Below the pieces are notes generated by a model. It made no database searches and had not been told where the DNA came from. It saw nothing but the letters and a program-made list of their open reading frames with translations. From NCBI GenBank assembly GCA_017548765.1, contig JAFYZH010000096.1:19153-83152 (forward strand): DNA of 64,000 nt. The letters are read 5' to 3'. The position numbers were made by a program, and so were the translations under genes. This document shows, piece after piece, positions 25,192 through 34,321 of this stretch (its first letter is position 1; each line of letters starts with the position of its first letter). The DNA is from Lachnospiraceae bacterium. Lineage in GTDB: Bacteria; Bacillota; Clostridia; Lachnospirales; Lachnospiraceae.

Positions 25192-26217
25192 ATGGATTAC
25201 AAGAAATCAGGAGTTGACATCGAGGCCGGATACAAGTCGGTCGAACTCATGAAGGAGCACATTAAGAAGACCATGCGTCCGGAAGTACTGGGCGGTATCG
25301 GCGGCTTCTCAGGCGCATTCTCCATGGCAAAGGTGAAAGAGATGGAAGATCCGGTACTTCTGTCCGGAACCGACGGTTGCGGAACGAAGGTGAAGCTTTG
25401 CTTCTTGATGGATAAGCATGACACCATCGGTATCGACGCGGTTGCAATGTGCGTGAACGACGTAGCGTGCGCCGGCGGCGAGCCTCTGTTTTTCCTGGAT
25501 TATATCGCATGCGGTAAGAACTATCCCGAGAAGATCGCGCAGATCGTTAAGGGCGTAGCGGACGGCTGTGTGCAGTCGGATTGCGCACTCGTCGGCGGTG
25601 AGACCGCTGAGCATCCCGGTCTTATGCCGGAGGATGAGTACGATCTGGCCGGTTTTGCCGTAGGTCTGGTAGACCGCAAGGACATGATCACGGGTGATTC
25701 GATCCTGCCCGGTGACGTTCTCATCGGTATCGCTTCCACAGGTGTTCATTCCAACGGTTTCTCGCTGGTACGTAAGGTATTCGAGATGACGAAGGAGTCC
25801 CTGGATACTTATTATGATGAACTCGGTGCTACTCTGGGTGAGACCCTGATCACACCGACCCGCATCTACGTAAAGGCACTGCGCGCCGTAAAGGAGAGCG
25901 GTGTTACCATTAAGGGCTGCAGCCACATCACAGGCGGCGGTTTCTACGAAAACATCCCGCGTATGTTGCCGGATGGCGTATGCGCAGAGGTTAAGAAAGA
26001 CAGCTATCCCGTACTCCCCATCTTCAAGCTCATGCAGAAGAAGGGCGACATCGAAGAGAAGATGATGTACAACACGTTCAACATGGGCCTCGGCATGGTT
26101 CTTGCGATCGAGCCGAAGGATGTCGATGCGACATTGAAGGCTCTCGAGAGCACCGGCGAGAAGGCATACGTTGTAGGCCGTGTGATCGCAGGAGAGAAGG
26201 GCGTTAAGCTCATCTGA
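25192..26217 (+). CDS. purM: Phosphoribosylformylglycinamidine cyclo-ligase (AIR synthetase)
   Basis: A 341-residue ATP-dependent enzyme that closes the imidazole ring (FGAM to AIR). Family motifs are DGCGTKVKL (near residue 62), MCVNDVACAGGEPLFFLDYI, VGGETAEHPG and STGVHSNGFSLVRKV. Full length. It lies 46 bases after purE, with GCGGAGG upstream of the ATG. Confidence 0.97.
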   Translation: MDYKKSGVDIEAGYKSVELMKEHIKKTMRPEVLGGIGGFSGAFSMAKVKEMEDPVLLSGTDGCGTKVKLCFLMDKHDTIGIDAVAMCVNDVACAGGEPLFFLDYIACGKNYPEKIAQIVKGVADGCVQSDCALVGGETAEHPGLMPEDEYDLAGFAVGLVDRKDMITGDSILPGDVLIGIASTGVHSNGFSLVRKVFEMTKESLDTYYDELGATLGETLITPTRIYVKALRAVKESGVTIKGCSHITGGGFYENIPRMLPDGVCAEVKKDSYPVLPIFKLMQKKGDIEEKMMYNTFNMGLGMVLAIEPKDVDATLKALESTGEKAYVVGRVIAGEKGVKLI

Positions 26218-26282
26218 TCTTTAGGTGACAGTTTCGAAACAGTATGATCCATCATAAATCTGAACTTATAAGGAGTGCGACC

Positions 26283-26927
26283 ATGTCCGCATCAAAGTTT
26301 AAGATCGGCGTTTTGGTGAGCGGCGGCGGAACGAATCTGCAAGCCATCATGGATGCCGTAAAGAACGGAGATATCCCGAATACCGAGATATCGTTCGTGA
26401 TCAGTAACAACGCAAATGCATACGCGCTTACACGCGCGGAAAATGCCGGCATCCCGGCACGCTGCATTTCCCCGAAGAATTTCACATCGCGTCTGGATTT
26501 CGAGAACGCATTGACCGAGGCAGTCGTTTCCTATAACGTCGACCTCGTTGTTGCGGCAGGCTTCCTGGTGATCATCCCGAAGGCCATGATCCGCGCATAT
26601 AAGGACCGCATCATCAACATCCATCCGTCCCTGATCCCGTCATTCTGCGGAACCGGTTATTACGGACTGAAGGTGCATGAGGCAGTGCTGGCGCGCGGCG
26701 TGAAGGTGACCGGAGCGACCGTACATTTTGTGGATGAGGGAACCGATACCGGCCCCATCATCTTCCAGAAGGCAGTCGAAGTCTTACAGGACGACACGCC
26801 GAAGAGCCTGCAGCTTCGTGTGATGGAGCAGGCGGAGTGGGTCATTCTGCCGAAGGCGATCGAGTATATTTCCCGCGGCCTGGTTTCGGTCGATCCCGAA
26901 ACACGGACCGTTAAGATCAAACAGTGA
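26283..26927 (+). CDS. purN: Phosphoribosylglycinamide formyltransferase
   Basis: This folate-dependent transformylase of about 214 residues adds the first formyl group of the purine ring. VLVSGGGTNLQA lies at the N-terminus, and the catalytic Asn-His-Asp set is in IINIHPSLIPSF and VHFVDEGTDTGPII. An earlier in-frame ATG (26244) exists, but AAGGAG seven bases before 26283 favours the later start. The formyl donor could be supplied by the fhs product encoded at 57 kb. Confidence 0.95.
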   Translation: MSASKFKIGVLVSGGGTNLQAIMDAVKNGDIPNTEISFVISNNANAYALTRAENAGIPARCISPKNFTSRLDFENALTEAVVSYNVDLVVAAGFLVIIPKAMIRAYKDRIINIHPSLIPSFCGTGYYGLKVHEAVLARGVKVTGATVHFVDEGTDTGPIIFQKAVEVLQDDTPKSLQLRVMEQAEWVILPKAIEYISRGLVSVDPETRTVKIKQ

Positions 26928-26945
26928 AAACGGAGGAACGTTAAG

Positions 26946-28217
26946 ATGAAGGTATTGATCGTTGGCGGCGGCGGCCGCGAGCATGCGATCGCATGGAAGG
27001 TAGCGCAGAGTCCGCGCGTGACGAAGTTATATTGTGCCCCGGGTAATGCGGGTATCGCGAAGATCGCGACCTGCGTGCCGATCGGCGTTATGGAATTTGA
27101 TAAGATGGTCGCTTTCGCGAAAGAAGAGAAGATCGATTTCGTGATCGTAGGACCGGACGATCCGCTGGTAGGCGGCATCGTAGATAAGTTCGAAGAGGCG
27201 AATATCCGCGTATTCGGACCTCGTAAGAATGCAGCGATCCTGGAGGGGTCGAAGGCATTTTCCAAGGATCTGATGAAGAAGTATGGCATCCCGACCGCAG
27301 CATACGAGACATTCAACAGTCCCGAGGCGGCTCTGGAGTATGTGAAGACCTGCCCGATCCCGACCGTTCTGAAGGCAGATGGTCTGGCACTCGGTAAGGG
27401 CGTTCTGATCTGCAACACCCGTGAAGAGGCGATCGAGGGCGTAAAGACTCTCATGCTGGATCGTCAGTTCGGCAGCGCCGGCGACACCATCGTTGTCGAG
27501 GAGTTCATGACCGGCCGTGAGGTTTCCGTTCTGTCCTTCTGCGATGGTAAGACTATCCGCATCATGACGAGCGCACAGGACCACAAGCGCGCGAAGGATG
27601 GCGACCAGGGCCTGAATACCGGCGGCATGGGAACATTTTCCCCGAGCCCCTTCTACACCGAAGAGGTCGATAAATTCTGCCGCGAGCACATCTACCAGAA
27701 GACCGTGGATGCGATGGCAGCCGAAGGTCGCGAGTTTAAGGGCGTGATCTTCTTCGGCCTGATGCTGACACCTGAGTGCCCGAAGGTTCTCGAGTTCAAC
27801 GCGCGTTTCGGCGATCCCGAGACACAGGTCGTTCTGCCTCGTATGGAGAACGACATCATGGAAGTATTCGAGGCTTGCGTAGACGGAACCCTCGATAAGA
27901 TCGAGCTTTCCTTTGCGGACAATGCAGCGGTTTGCGTCGTTCTGGCATCGGACGGTTATCCGGTTTCCTACCAGAAGGGCTTCGAGATCAAAGGCTTGGA
28001 GAACTTCGACGGAGCAACAGATAAGTTTGTGTTCCATGCAGGTTCCAAATTCGACGGCGATAAGATCGTGACGAACGGAGGACGTGTCCTCGGCGTGACC
28101 GCGATCGGCCCCGATCTGAAGACAGCCCGTGCGAATGCATATGCAGCAACGAAACTCGTTTGCTTCGGAAATAAATACATGCGCAGCGACATCGGTAAAG
28201 CGATCGACGAAGCATAA
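26946..28217 (+). CDS. purD: Phosphoribosylamine--glycine ligase
   Basis: A 423-residue ATP-grasp enzyme that makes GAR from phosphoribosylamine and glycine. It has the N-terminal GGGGREHAIAWK, ATP-grasp core motifs KADGLALGKGV and EEFMTGREVSV, and FNARFGDPETQ for the metal site. Full length. It comes right after purN although its product is the PurN substrate. purH, purF and purL are not in the window. A bidirectional terminator follows. Confidence 0.97.
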   Translation: MKVLIVGGGGREHAIAWKVAQSPRVTKLYCAPGNAGIAKIATCVPIGVMEFDKMVAFAKEEKIDFVIVGPDDPLVGGIVDKFEEANIRVFGPRKNAAILEGSKAFSKDLMKKYGIPTAAYETFNSPEAALEYVKTCPIPTVLKADGLALGKGVLICNTREEAIEGVKTLMLDRQFGSAGDTIVVEEFMTGREVSVLSFCDGKTIRIMTSAQDHKRAKDGDQGLNTGGMGTFSPSPFYTEEVDKFCREHIYQKTVDAMAAEGREFKGVIFFGLMLTPECPKVLEFNARFGDPETQVVLPRMENDIMEVFEACVDGTLDKIELSFADNAAVCVVLASDGYPVSYQKGFEIKGLENFDGATDKFVFHAGSKFDGDKIVTNGGRVLGVTAIGPDLKTARANAYAATKLVCFGNKYMRSDIGKAIDEA

Positions 28218-28220
28218 AAC

Positions 28221-28263
28221 AAAACCGCCGGCCGGCACGTAAGTGCCGATCGGCGGTTTTTAT
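28221..28263. terminator. Bidirectional terminator between purD and the PH-domain gene
   Basis: An 18-position stem with one mismatch (28221-28238 with 28243-28260) has a four-base loop, A-rich on the left and T-rich on the right. It can end transcription from purD and from the convergent minus-strand gene. Confidence 0.92.
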
Positions 28264-28281
28264 CTTAGGGTATATGCCCGA

Positions 28282-28749
28282 TCATTCGTCCATATTGTCG
28301 TCGTAAGCCCCGCTCAACTCGATGTCGGGATCATCGCCGAAGAGCGAGCCATCTATGTCAATGTGCGAGCCGCCCTCCATACTGAAGAATTCTTTTCCGA
28401 CAACGCGCTTCTTATCACGAGCCGTCTCTACCAGTTCGGAGATCAGGTTCTTTACAGCAAGCGGACGCTTGATGTTCTTAAGAACGATCTCGTGGTCGGT
28501 ATCTGCCTTCGTGCAGATGGTTATAGAACCGGTACCGAAGATCTTCTGCAGAAGATTTCTGCGAAGTTTAAGGTCGATCACACGATAGAGCAGAAGCTCG
28601 TCGTATGTGGATGAGAAGAAACCCTTCTCAGTGTAGAGACGATCCTGCGAAACGCGATATCTATCGAAACTAAGCGGGAACCACATATGATGTTTGCGAT
28701 CTTTCCAAATGATCTCAGGCTCAGCCGCTGTCATGGTAGCTTTTGACAT
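28282..28749 (-). CDS. Small bacterial PH-domain-like protein
   Basis: The only minus-strand gene in the window, 155 residues, soluble. The N-terminal two thirds (FPLSFDRYRVSQDRLYTEKGFFSSTYDELLLYRVIDL, quoted in parts: RYRVSQDRLYTEKG and YDELLLYRVIDLKL) matches the bacterial PH (YdbT/bPH2) pattern, followed by TITICTK-type strands and an acidic tail. It lacks the transmembrane segment common in YdbT relatives. The start at 28749 is favoured over 28776 by AAGGAG nine bases upstream. It has its own strong promoter, divergent from clpB. Ligand and function unknown. Confidence 0.8.
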   Translation of the reverse strand: MSKATMTAAEPEIIWKDRKHHMWFPLSFDRYRVSQDRLYTEKGFFSSTYDELLLYRVIDLKLRRNLLQKIFGTGSITICTKADTDHEIVLKNIKRPLAVKNLISELVETARDKKRVVGKEFFSMEGGSHIDIDGSLFGDDPDIELSGAYDDNMDE

Positions 28750-28805
28750 AATCTTATTCTCCTTCCCGATACGCAATGATCACGCTCTGCATATCTCTGT
28801 AAATG

Positions 28806-28834
28806 ATTATATCGGAAAATGACGATAAATTCAA
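28806..28834 (-). promoter_or_regulatory. Promoter of the PH-domain gene
   Basis: On the minus strand: TTGAAT (28834-28829), 17-base spacer, perfect TATAAT (28811-28806). Confidence 0.8.
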
Positions 28835-28904
28835 GCATTTTCGTCTGAGTTTAAGACAAATACAGGGAAAAAGACCGAAAAAAGTAAGAAAAGACTCTTT
28901 ACAT

Positions 28905-28933
28905 TTGAGGCAAAATGTAGTAAAACTTATATA
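28905..28933 (+). promoter_or_regulatory. Promoter of the clpB operon
   Basis: TTGAGG (28905-28910), 17-base spacer, TATATA (28928-28933). The start site would fall inside the CIRCE element, as expected for HrcA repression. Confidence 0.7.
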
Positions 28934-28937
28934 GACA

Positions 28938-28964
28938 TTAGCACTCACATGCTAAGAGTGCTAA
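28938..28964 (+). promoter_or_regulatory. CIRCE element (HrcA operator)
   Basis: A perfect TTAGCACTC-N9-GAGTGCTAA inverted repeat lies between the promoter and the clpB Shine-Dalgarno. CIRCE is the operator of the heat-shock repressor HrcA. Its presence before clpB makes this transcription unit a class I heat-shock operon. Confidence 0.97.
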
Positions 28965-28985
28965 TCCGATAAGGAGATGACATTT

Positions 28986-31631
28986 ATGAATATCAGCAGA
29001 TTTACACAAAAGTCTACCGAAGCGGTCCAGCAGAGTGAGAAACTGGCGTATAAATACGGGAACCAGCAGATCGAGCAGGAGCACTTTTTACTGGCTTTGC
29101 TGCAGCAGGAAGACAGCCTGATCGCGAAACTTTTGGAGAAGATGGCGATCGATCCGAAGCTCTTGCAGCAGCGCGTTGAGGAGATCATTCAGAAGAAGGT
29201 AAAGGTATCCGGAGATGTCCAGGTATATTTTTCCGGTCCGTTAAATAAAGTTATCATCAGCGGTGAGGATGAAGCAAAACAGATGGGCGATGACTACACG
29301 TCGGTCGAACATCTGTTTTTGGCGCTCATCAAATACAGCGCCGGCGATACCAAGACGCTGTTCCGCGACTTCGGCGTAAACCGTGAAGGTTTCCTGATGG
29401 CACTGAAATCCGTACGCGGAAGCCAGAGAGTGACATCCGATAATCCCGAGGCGACCTATGAGTCCCTGGAGAAATACGGAACCGAGCTCGTGGAGAAGGC
29501 ACGCCAGCAGAAGATGGACCCCGTTATCGGACGTGATGAAGAGATCCGTCGTATCGTGCGTATATTGTCCCGTAAGGCTAAAAATAACCCGTGTCTGATC
29601 GGTGAACCGGGTGTCGGTAAGACCGCGGTCATCGAAGGTCTGGCGCAGCGTATCGTACGCGGCGACGTTCCGCAGGCCTTGAAGGATAAGAAGATCTTCT
29701 CCCTCGATATGGGCGCACTGGTCGCAGGCGCGAAGTATCGTGGTGAGTTCGAGGAGAGACTGAAGTCCGTACTCGAAGAAGTTAAGAACAGCGATGGCCA
29801 GATCATCCTGTTCATCGATGAGTTGCACCTGATCGTAGGCGCAGGTAAGACCGACGGTGCCATGGATGCCAGCAACATGCTGAAGCCCATGCTCGCGCGT
29901 GGTGAGCTGCGTTGTATCGGTGCGACGACACTGGATGAGTATCGTCAGTACATCGAGAAGGATCCGGCCCTGGAGCGTCGTTTCCAGCCTGTTCTGGTCG
30001 ATGAACCTTCCGTTGAGGATACCATTTCCATCCTGCGTGGTCTGAAGGAGCGCTACGAAGTATTCCACGGCGTAAAGATCACAGACGGTGCCCTCGTGGC
30101 AGCGGCTACATTGTCCAATCGTTACATTTCCGACCGTTTCCTTCCGGATAAGGCGATCGACCTCGTGGACGAGGCGTGCGCGATGGTAAAGACCGAGCTC
30201 GACTCCATGCCGGCAGATCTCGATGAGATCTCCCGTAAGGTCATGCAGATGGAGATCGAAGAGGCGGCTCTGAAGAAAGAGACGGATAAGCTGTCCCGTG
30301 AGCGTCTGGCGGAACTGTCCGAAGAACTCACGAAGAAGCGTGAAGAACTGAATATCCAGATGGCGAAGTGGGAAGAGGAGAAGAAGCAACTCGAATCCAT
30401 TTCCGTCATCCGTGAAGAGATCGATGATATCAATAAGCAGATCCAGGCAGCGATGCAGGAATACAACCTGGAGAAGGCTGCCGAGCTGCAGTACGGCAAA
30501 CTGCCCGATGCGCAGAAGCGTCTGGCTGCTGCCGAAGTTGCACAGCAGAACCACGATTACTCACTGGTGCATGAGGCCGTGACCGAGGAAGAGATCGGCA
30601 TCATCGTTTCCCGCTGGACGAATATCCCTGTGACGAAACTGACCGAAAGTGAGCGTAATAAGACCCTGCATCTCGATGAAGAGCTCCATAAGAGAGTCAT
30701 CGGCCAGGATGATGCCGTTACGAAGGTTTCCGAGTCCATCATCCGTTCCCGTGCAGGTATCAAGGATCCCGGCAAGCCCATCGGTTCCTTCCTGTTTTTG
30801 GGACCTACCGGTGTCGGTAAGACGGAGCTTGCGAAGGCTCTGGCCCAGAACCTCTTCGATGACGAGAACAACATGGTGCGTCTCGATATGACCGAGTACA
30901 TGGAGAAGCACTCCGTATCCCGTCTGATCGGAGCGCCGCCCGGATATGTCGGCTACGAGGAGGGTGGTCAGCTGACCGAGGCTGTCCGCAGAAAGCCGTA
31001 CTCCGTTATCCTCTTTGATGAGGTCGAGAAGGCCCACGCTGACGTTTTCAATATCCTCTTACAAATCCTCGACGACGGTCGTGTAACCGACTCTCAGGGC
31101 CGTACAGTCGATTTTAAGAACACAGTTATCATTCTCACCAGTAACATCGGTTCCCAGTACCTGTTGGACGGCATCGATGAGGATGGCGTTATCAGCGAAG
31201 AAGCGAAAGAAATGGTCTACAACGACCTTCGCGAGCACTTCCGTCCGGAATTCCTGAACCGTCTGGATGAGACCATTCTCTTTAAGCCGCTCACAAAGGA
31301 GAACATCACCGGTATCATGGATCTCATGCTTGCATCGGTAAATAAGAGACTGGTCGAGAAGCAGCTCGTTATCGAGCTGACACCCGCGGCAAAGCAGTAT
31401 GTCATCGATGAGGGTTACGATCCCGCTTACGGTGCGCGTCCGCTGAAGAGATTCCTGCAGAAGCATGTCGAGACATTGGCCGCAAAGCTGATCCTCGAAG
31501 GCGCATTGTCCATGGGAGATTCGATTCGGATCGATCTGGATGCAGAGAAGGAAGAACTGTTCGCAACAGCAGTCCCTGCGGAAAATGCAGAGGCCGCGAA
31601 GGATAACGATCCCGAAGCTACGAAGGAGTAA
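28986..31631 (+). CDS. clpB: ClpB disaggregase
   Basis: This 881-residue Hsp100 ATPase extracts proteins from aggregates together with DnaK. It has an N-terminal Clp-N double repeat (about 1-145), AAA-1 with GEPGVGKT (near 205), a long coiled-coil middle domain (about 400-525, KKETDKL through AAAEVAQQN) that distinguishes ClpB from ClpC, AAA-2 with [13 protein letters not shown] (near 604), and the acidic C-terminal tail. AAGGAG (28971-28976) is well spaced for the ATG at 28986; an in-frame ATG at 28977 abuts the Shine-Dalgarno and is unlikely. It is preceded by CIRCE and followed two bases later by the next gene. Confidence 0.97.
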   Translation: MNISRFTQKSTEAVQQSEKLAYKYGNQQIEQEHFLLALLQQEDSLIAKLLEKMAIDPKLLQQRVEEIIQKKVKVSGDVQVYFSGPLNKVIISGEDEAKQMGDDYTSVEHLFLALIKYSAGDTKTLFRDFGVNREGFLMALKSVRGSQRVTSDNPEATYESLEKYGTELVEKARQQKMDPVIGRDEEIRRIVRILSRKAKNNPCLIGEPGVGKTAVIEGLAQRIVRGDVPQALKDKKIFSLDMGALVAGAKYRGEFEERLKSVLEEVKNSDGQIILFIDELHLIVGAGKTDGAMDASNMLKPMLARGELRCIGATTLDEYRQYIEKDPALERRFQPVLVDEPSVEDTISILRGLKERYEVFHGVKITDGALVAAATLSNRYISDRFLPDKAIDLVDEACAMVKTELDSMPADLDEISRKVMQMEIEEAALKKETDKLSRERLAELSEELTKKREELNIQMAKWEEEKKQLESISVIREEIDDINKQIQAAMQEYNLEKAAELQYGKLPDAQKRLAAAEVAQQNHDYSLVHEAVTEEEIGIIVSRWTNIPVTKLTESERNKTLHLDEELHKRVIGQDDAVTKVSESIIRSRAGIKDPGKPIGSFLFLGPTGVGKTELAKALAQNLFDDENNMVRLDMTEYMEKHSVSRLIGAPPGYVGYEEGGQLTEAVRRKPYSVILFDEVEKAHADVFNILLQILDDGRVTDSQGRTVDFKNTVIILTSNIGSQYLLDGIDEDGVISEEAKEMVYNDLREHFRPEFLNRLDETILFKPLTKENITGIMDLMLASVNKRLVEKQLVIELTPAAKQYVIDEGYDPAYGARPLKRFLQKHVETLAAKLILEGALSMGDSIRIDLDAEKEELFATAVPAENAEAAKDNDPEATKE

Positions 31632-31633
31632 TT

Positions 31634-32698
31634 ATGCAGCAATTTCAATTGCCCTACCACCTGATCGTGGAAGAGGGCGTGTTTTCCCGCGTGGATCAGG
31701 TCATGAAGGACTGCATTCCGGACATCAAAAAACGGAAGGCCATCCTGGTCACCGATGCGAACCTGAAGGATATCTTCGCGAATGTCATCCATGATATTCA
31801 GAGAGACCTGAAAGACTGCGAACTGTATCTGGTTTCGACCGGATCCTTTGACAGCGCAGTTGAGCTCGCTAAGCATATCTGCGTGGAAAATATAACACTC
31901 GTCATCGGTCTGGGCGGCGGTTCCGTCCTGGACCTGGCGAAGTATGCCGCGTTTGTTTCGAAGACACTGTTCCTGTGCCTGCCCACTACGCTGAGTAACG
32001 ACGGCATCGCGTCGCCCCATGCGGTCCTCGGGACCGAAGGACGGGCGCGTAAGACCTTCGGTTGCGGCATCCCTGCCGCGGTCATCGTGGATGCCAATGT
32101 CATCCTGACGGCACCGAAGCACCAGTTGCTGTCCGGTATCGGCGACACCGTGAGTAAATACACGGCGCTTAACGACTGGAAGCTCGCGGCGCAGAAGAAG
32201 CAGAGCACGATGGAAGACTTCGCGTATATGATGTCGAAGATGGCGTTCAACTCCATCTGCTATAATGTGAATAAGGACATCTACAGTAAGGATTTCATCA
32301 AGATGCTGACGCATGCCCTCGTTATGGGCGGCCTGGCGATGGAGATCGCGGGCAGTTCCCGCCCGTCTTCGGGTTCCGAACATTTGTTCTGCCACGCGCT
32401 TGAGGAGTGCTACGCCGACCGCGTATCATTGCCCCATGGAATAGCGGTGGCAGTCGGAAGCTACGGCGCCTGCATCTTCCAGGGACGGAACATCGAGAAG
32501 ATCACGAAGATGCTGAAGGATTACGAGATCCCTGTATGCCCTTCGAAACTCGGCATTTCCAAAGATGTCTTCATCGGAGCATGGCAGAAGGCGGCCGGCA
32601 CCCGTGCGGACCGTTACACGATATTAAACGAGACCGATCTTTCCGACGAACGACTCGGAAAGCTCTACGATCAGATGGAGGAAGTATTCGGTGCGTAA
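31634..32698 (+). CDS. egsA: sn-Glycerol-1-phosphate dehydrogenase-like protein (EgsA/AraM type)
   Basis: A 354-residue protein of the iron-alcohol-dehydrogenase/dehydroquinate-synthase superfamily. GLGGGSVLDLAKYAA (near 95) binds NAD(P), and PTTLSNDGIASPHA (near 120) is the G1P-dehydrogenase signature. Metal ligands are visible as Asp in SGIGDTVSKY, His in SGSEHLFCHALE and His in LPHGIAVAVG. The family reduces DHAP to sn-glycerol-1-phosphate, the archaeal lipid backbone; in Bacillus AraM feeds heptaprenylglyceryl phosphate synthesis. Its start follows clpB by two bases (AAGGAG overlapping the clpB end), and it overlaps the next gene by 8. A glycerol dehydrogenase role is the main alternative. 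Confidence 0.82.
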   Translation: MQQFQLPYHLIVEEGVFSRVDQVMKDCIPDIKKRKAILVTDANLKDIFANVIHDIQRDLKDCELYLVSTGSFDSAVELAKHICVENITLVIGLGGGSVLDLAKYAAFVSKTLFLCLPTTLSNDGIASPHAVLGTEGRARKTFGCGIPAAVIVDANVILTAPKHQLLSGIGDTVSKYTALNDWKLAAQKKQSTMEDFAYMMSKMAFNSICYNVNKDIYSKDFIKMLTHALVMGGLAMEIAGSSRPSSGSEHLFCHALEECYADRVSLPHGIAVAVGSYGACIFQGRNIEKITKMLKDYEIPVCPSKLGISKDVFIGAWQKAAGTRADRYTILNETDLSDERLGKLYDQMEEVFGA

Positions 32699-34310
32699 AG
32701 AAAACCTGCTGCAAGGCATAGATTTCCGCATGGTTTATGAGGGAACATCGGCCGCTTCGACGGAAGTGACCGGCGTGACCGCAAAAATGGATAATCGCCG
32801 TATCATACCCGGCGATCTGTACGTTTGCGTCCGCGGCGTGCGCTTTGACTCACATTCAGTGATCTGTGATGTGATCCGGCGCGGCGCGGCGCTCGTCGTT
32901 ATAGAAGAGGATCAGACCGAGACGGTCCTGAAGAATATCCGTGCGCAGGAGAACGGGGACGCAGGCTTTGCCGCTTCGCTATCCCGTGTGACCATCGTCT
33001 CCACGGATAATGTCCGCAAAACGAAGGCGCTTCTGATCGCGAATTACTACGGACATCCGGAGCGAAAGATGAAGATGATCGCCCTGACCGGATCCAAAGG
33101 TAAGACGACGACCACGCACATGATCTCCGAGATCCTGAACGCCGCCGGTCACAAGTGCGGCAGCGTCGGCTCCAGCGGCGCCATCGTCGACGGACAGATG
33201 GAGGAACTGCCGAATTCGACGCCGGATTCGGACGAACTGTTCCGTATCCTCGACGGCTTCGTGAAAGCGGGCTGCGAGTGCGCGGTCGTGGAGTGTTCCT
33301 CCGCCGGCATCATGATGGACCGCATCGCGGGCATCAAGTTTGACTATGCTTTGTTTTTGAATATCGTTGAGGGCGACCATATCAGCCCCATCGAACATAA
33401 GAGTTTTGAAGAATATCTGCATTTCAAGAGCATGCTGATGGATGTCGCCAGTCAGCCCATCGTATGTTATGATTCGCAGCATTTGGATGCCTTCCTCGCG
33501 GAGATCCGCGGCCGTGGCATCCGTAATACGGTGTTCTTCGGCACGGGTCCGAAGCCCGCGGAGTTTAAGCTGCTGGATGGTGAGCAGGCATTGTTCTACG
33601 CGGACAATGCCCACGAGACCTCCGACCGTTTCCGACCCATGGTCCACATGGACGTTTACGAGGAGGGCGCAAAAGAGTCGCCGGCAGCCTCCGTGGATGT
33701 GAATTTCCCCGGCCTGTATCAGGTGGGCAATGCGATGGCCGCCATTACGGTCACACGTTTGATGGGCGTCTCTTACGAGACCATTATCGATACGCTCAGC
33801 CGCATTCATGTGCCCGGCCGTCTGGATATGGTCTACCAGAGCACGCGTTTCTCCGTTTGCGTGGATTTCGCGCACAACGGTTACAGCACACGCAACCTGC
33901 TTGTGTCCCTGCGGCATTTCCTGCCGAAACGTCTGGTCTGCATCTTCTCTGCGGATGGCAATCGTGCATTGTCCCGAAGATTCGAGATGGGAGAGGCCAG
34001 CGGAAGACTCGCGGATCTGTCCATCGTTACCTCGGGTCACAACCGCTACGAGACCTTTGAAAACATTTTCCTGACGATCGCCCAGGGACTTAAGCTGACG
34101 AAGGGAAACTATGTAGTCATTCCCAACCGAAAGAAAGCGATCCGCTATGCGATCGAACACGTACAGGAAGGCGATCTGATTGCAATCATCGATCTGGGTC
34201 AGGAGACCTATCAGGAGATAGGCGGCAAAAAGATCCCTTACAGTGATACCGAATTCGTTAAGAAGGTCATCGCCGAAGTGATCCCTCCGGAGACACTGGA
34301 GATGCCGTAA
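32691..34310 (+). CDS. MurE-like ATP-dependent amino-acid/peptide ligase
   Basis: A 539-residue Mur ligase with all three MurE domains. The N-terminal domain (GVTAKMDNRR--PGDLYVCVRG) resembles the UDP-binding part of MurE. The central P-loop is LTGSKGKTTTTHM (near 136), with the Mg/Lys segment EYLHFKSML. The C-terminal domain has HVPGRLDMV, VDFAHNGYST and FSADGNRALSRR. Where MurE enzymes of meso-DAP bacteria read DNPR, this reads GHNR (TSGHNRYETF), so the acceptor is probably not meso-DAP in the standard reaction. It starts at GTG behind GGAGGA, overlapping egsA by 8 bases. Together with the ATP-grasp gene it mirrors the two ligase halves of cyanophycin synthetase. Substrate unknown. Confidence 0.85.
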   Translation: MRKENLLQGIDFRMVYEGTSAASTEVTGVTAKMDNRRIIPGDLYVCVRGVRFDSHSVICDVIRRGAALVVIEEDQTETVLKNIRAQENGDAGFAASLSRVTIVSTDNVRKTKALLIANYYGHPERKMKMIALTGSKGKTTTTHMISEILNAAGHKCGSVGSSGAIVDGQMEELPNSTPDSDELFRILDGFVKAGCECAVVECSSAGIMMDRIAGIKFDYALFLNIVEGDHISPIEHKSFEEYLHFKSMLMDVASQPIVCYDSQHLDAFLAEIRGRGIRNTVFFGTGPKPAEFKLLDGEQALFYADNAHETSDRFRPMVHMDVYEEGAKESPAASVDVNFPGLYQVGNAMAAITVTRLMGVSYETIIDTLSRIHVPGRLDMVYQSTRFSVCVDFAHNGYSTRNLLVSLRHFLPKRLVCIFSADGNRALSRRFEMGEASGRLADLSIVTSGHNRYETFENIFLTIAQGLKLTKGNYVVIPNRKKAIRYAIEHVQEGDLIAIIDLGQETYQEIGGKKIPYSDTEFVKKVIAEVIPPETLEMP

Positions 34311-34321
34311 ACAGGAGAACT

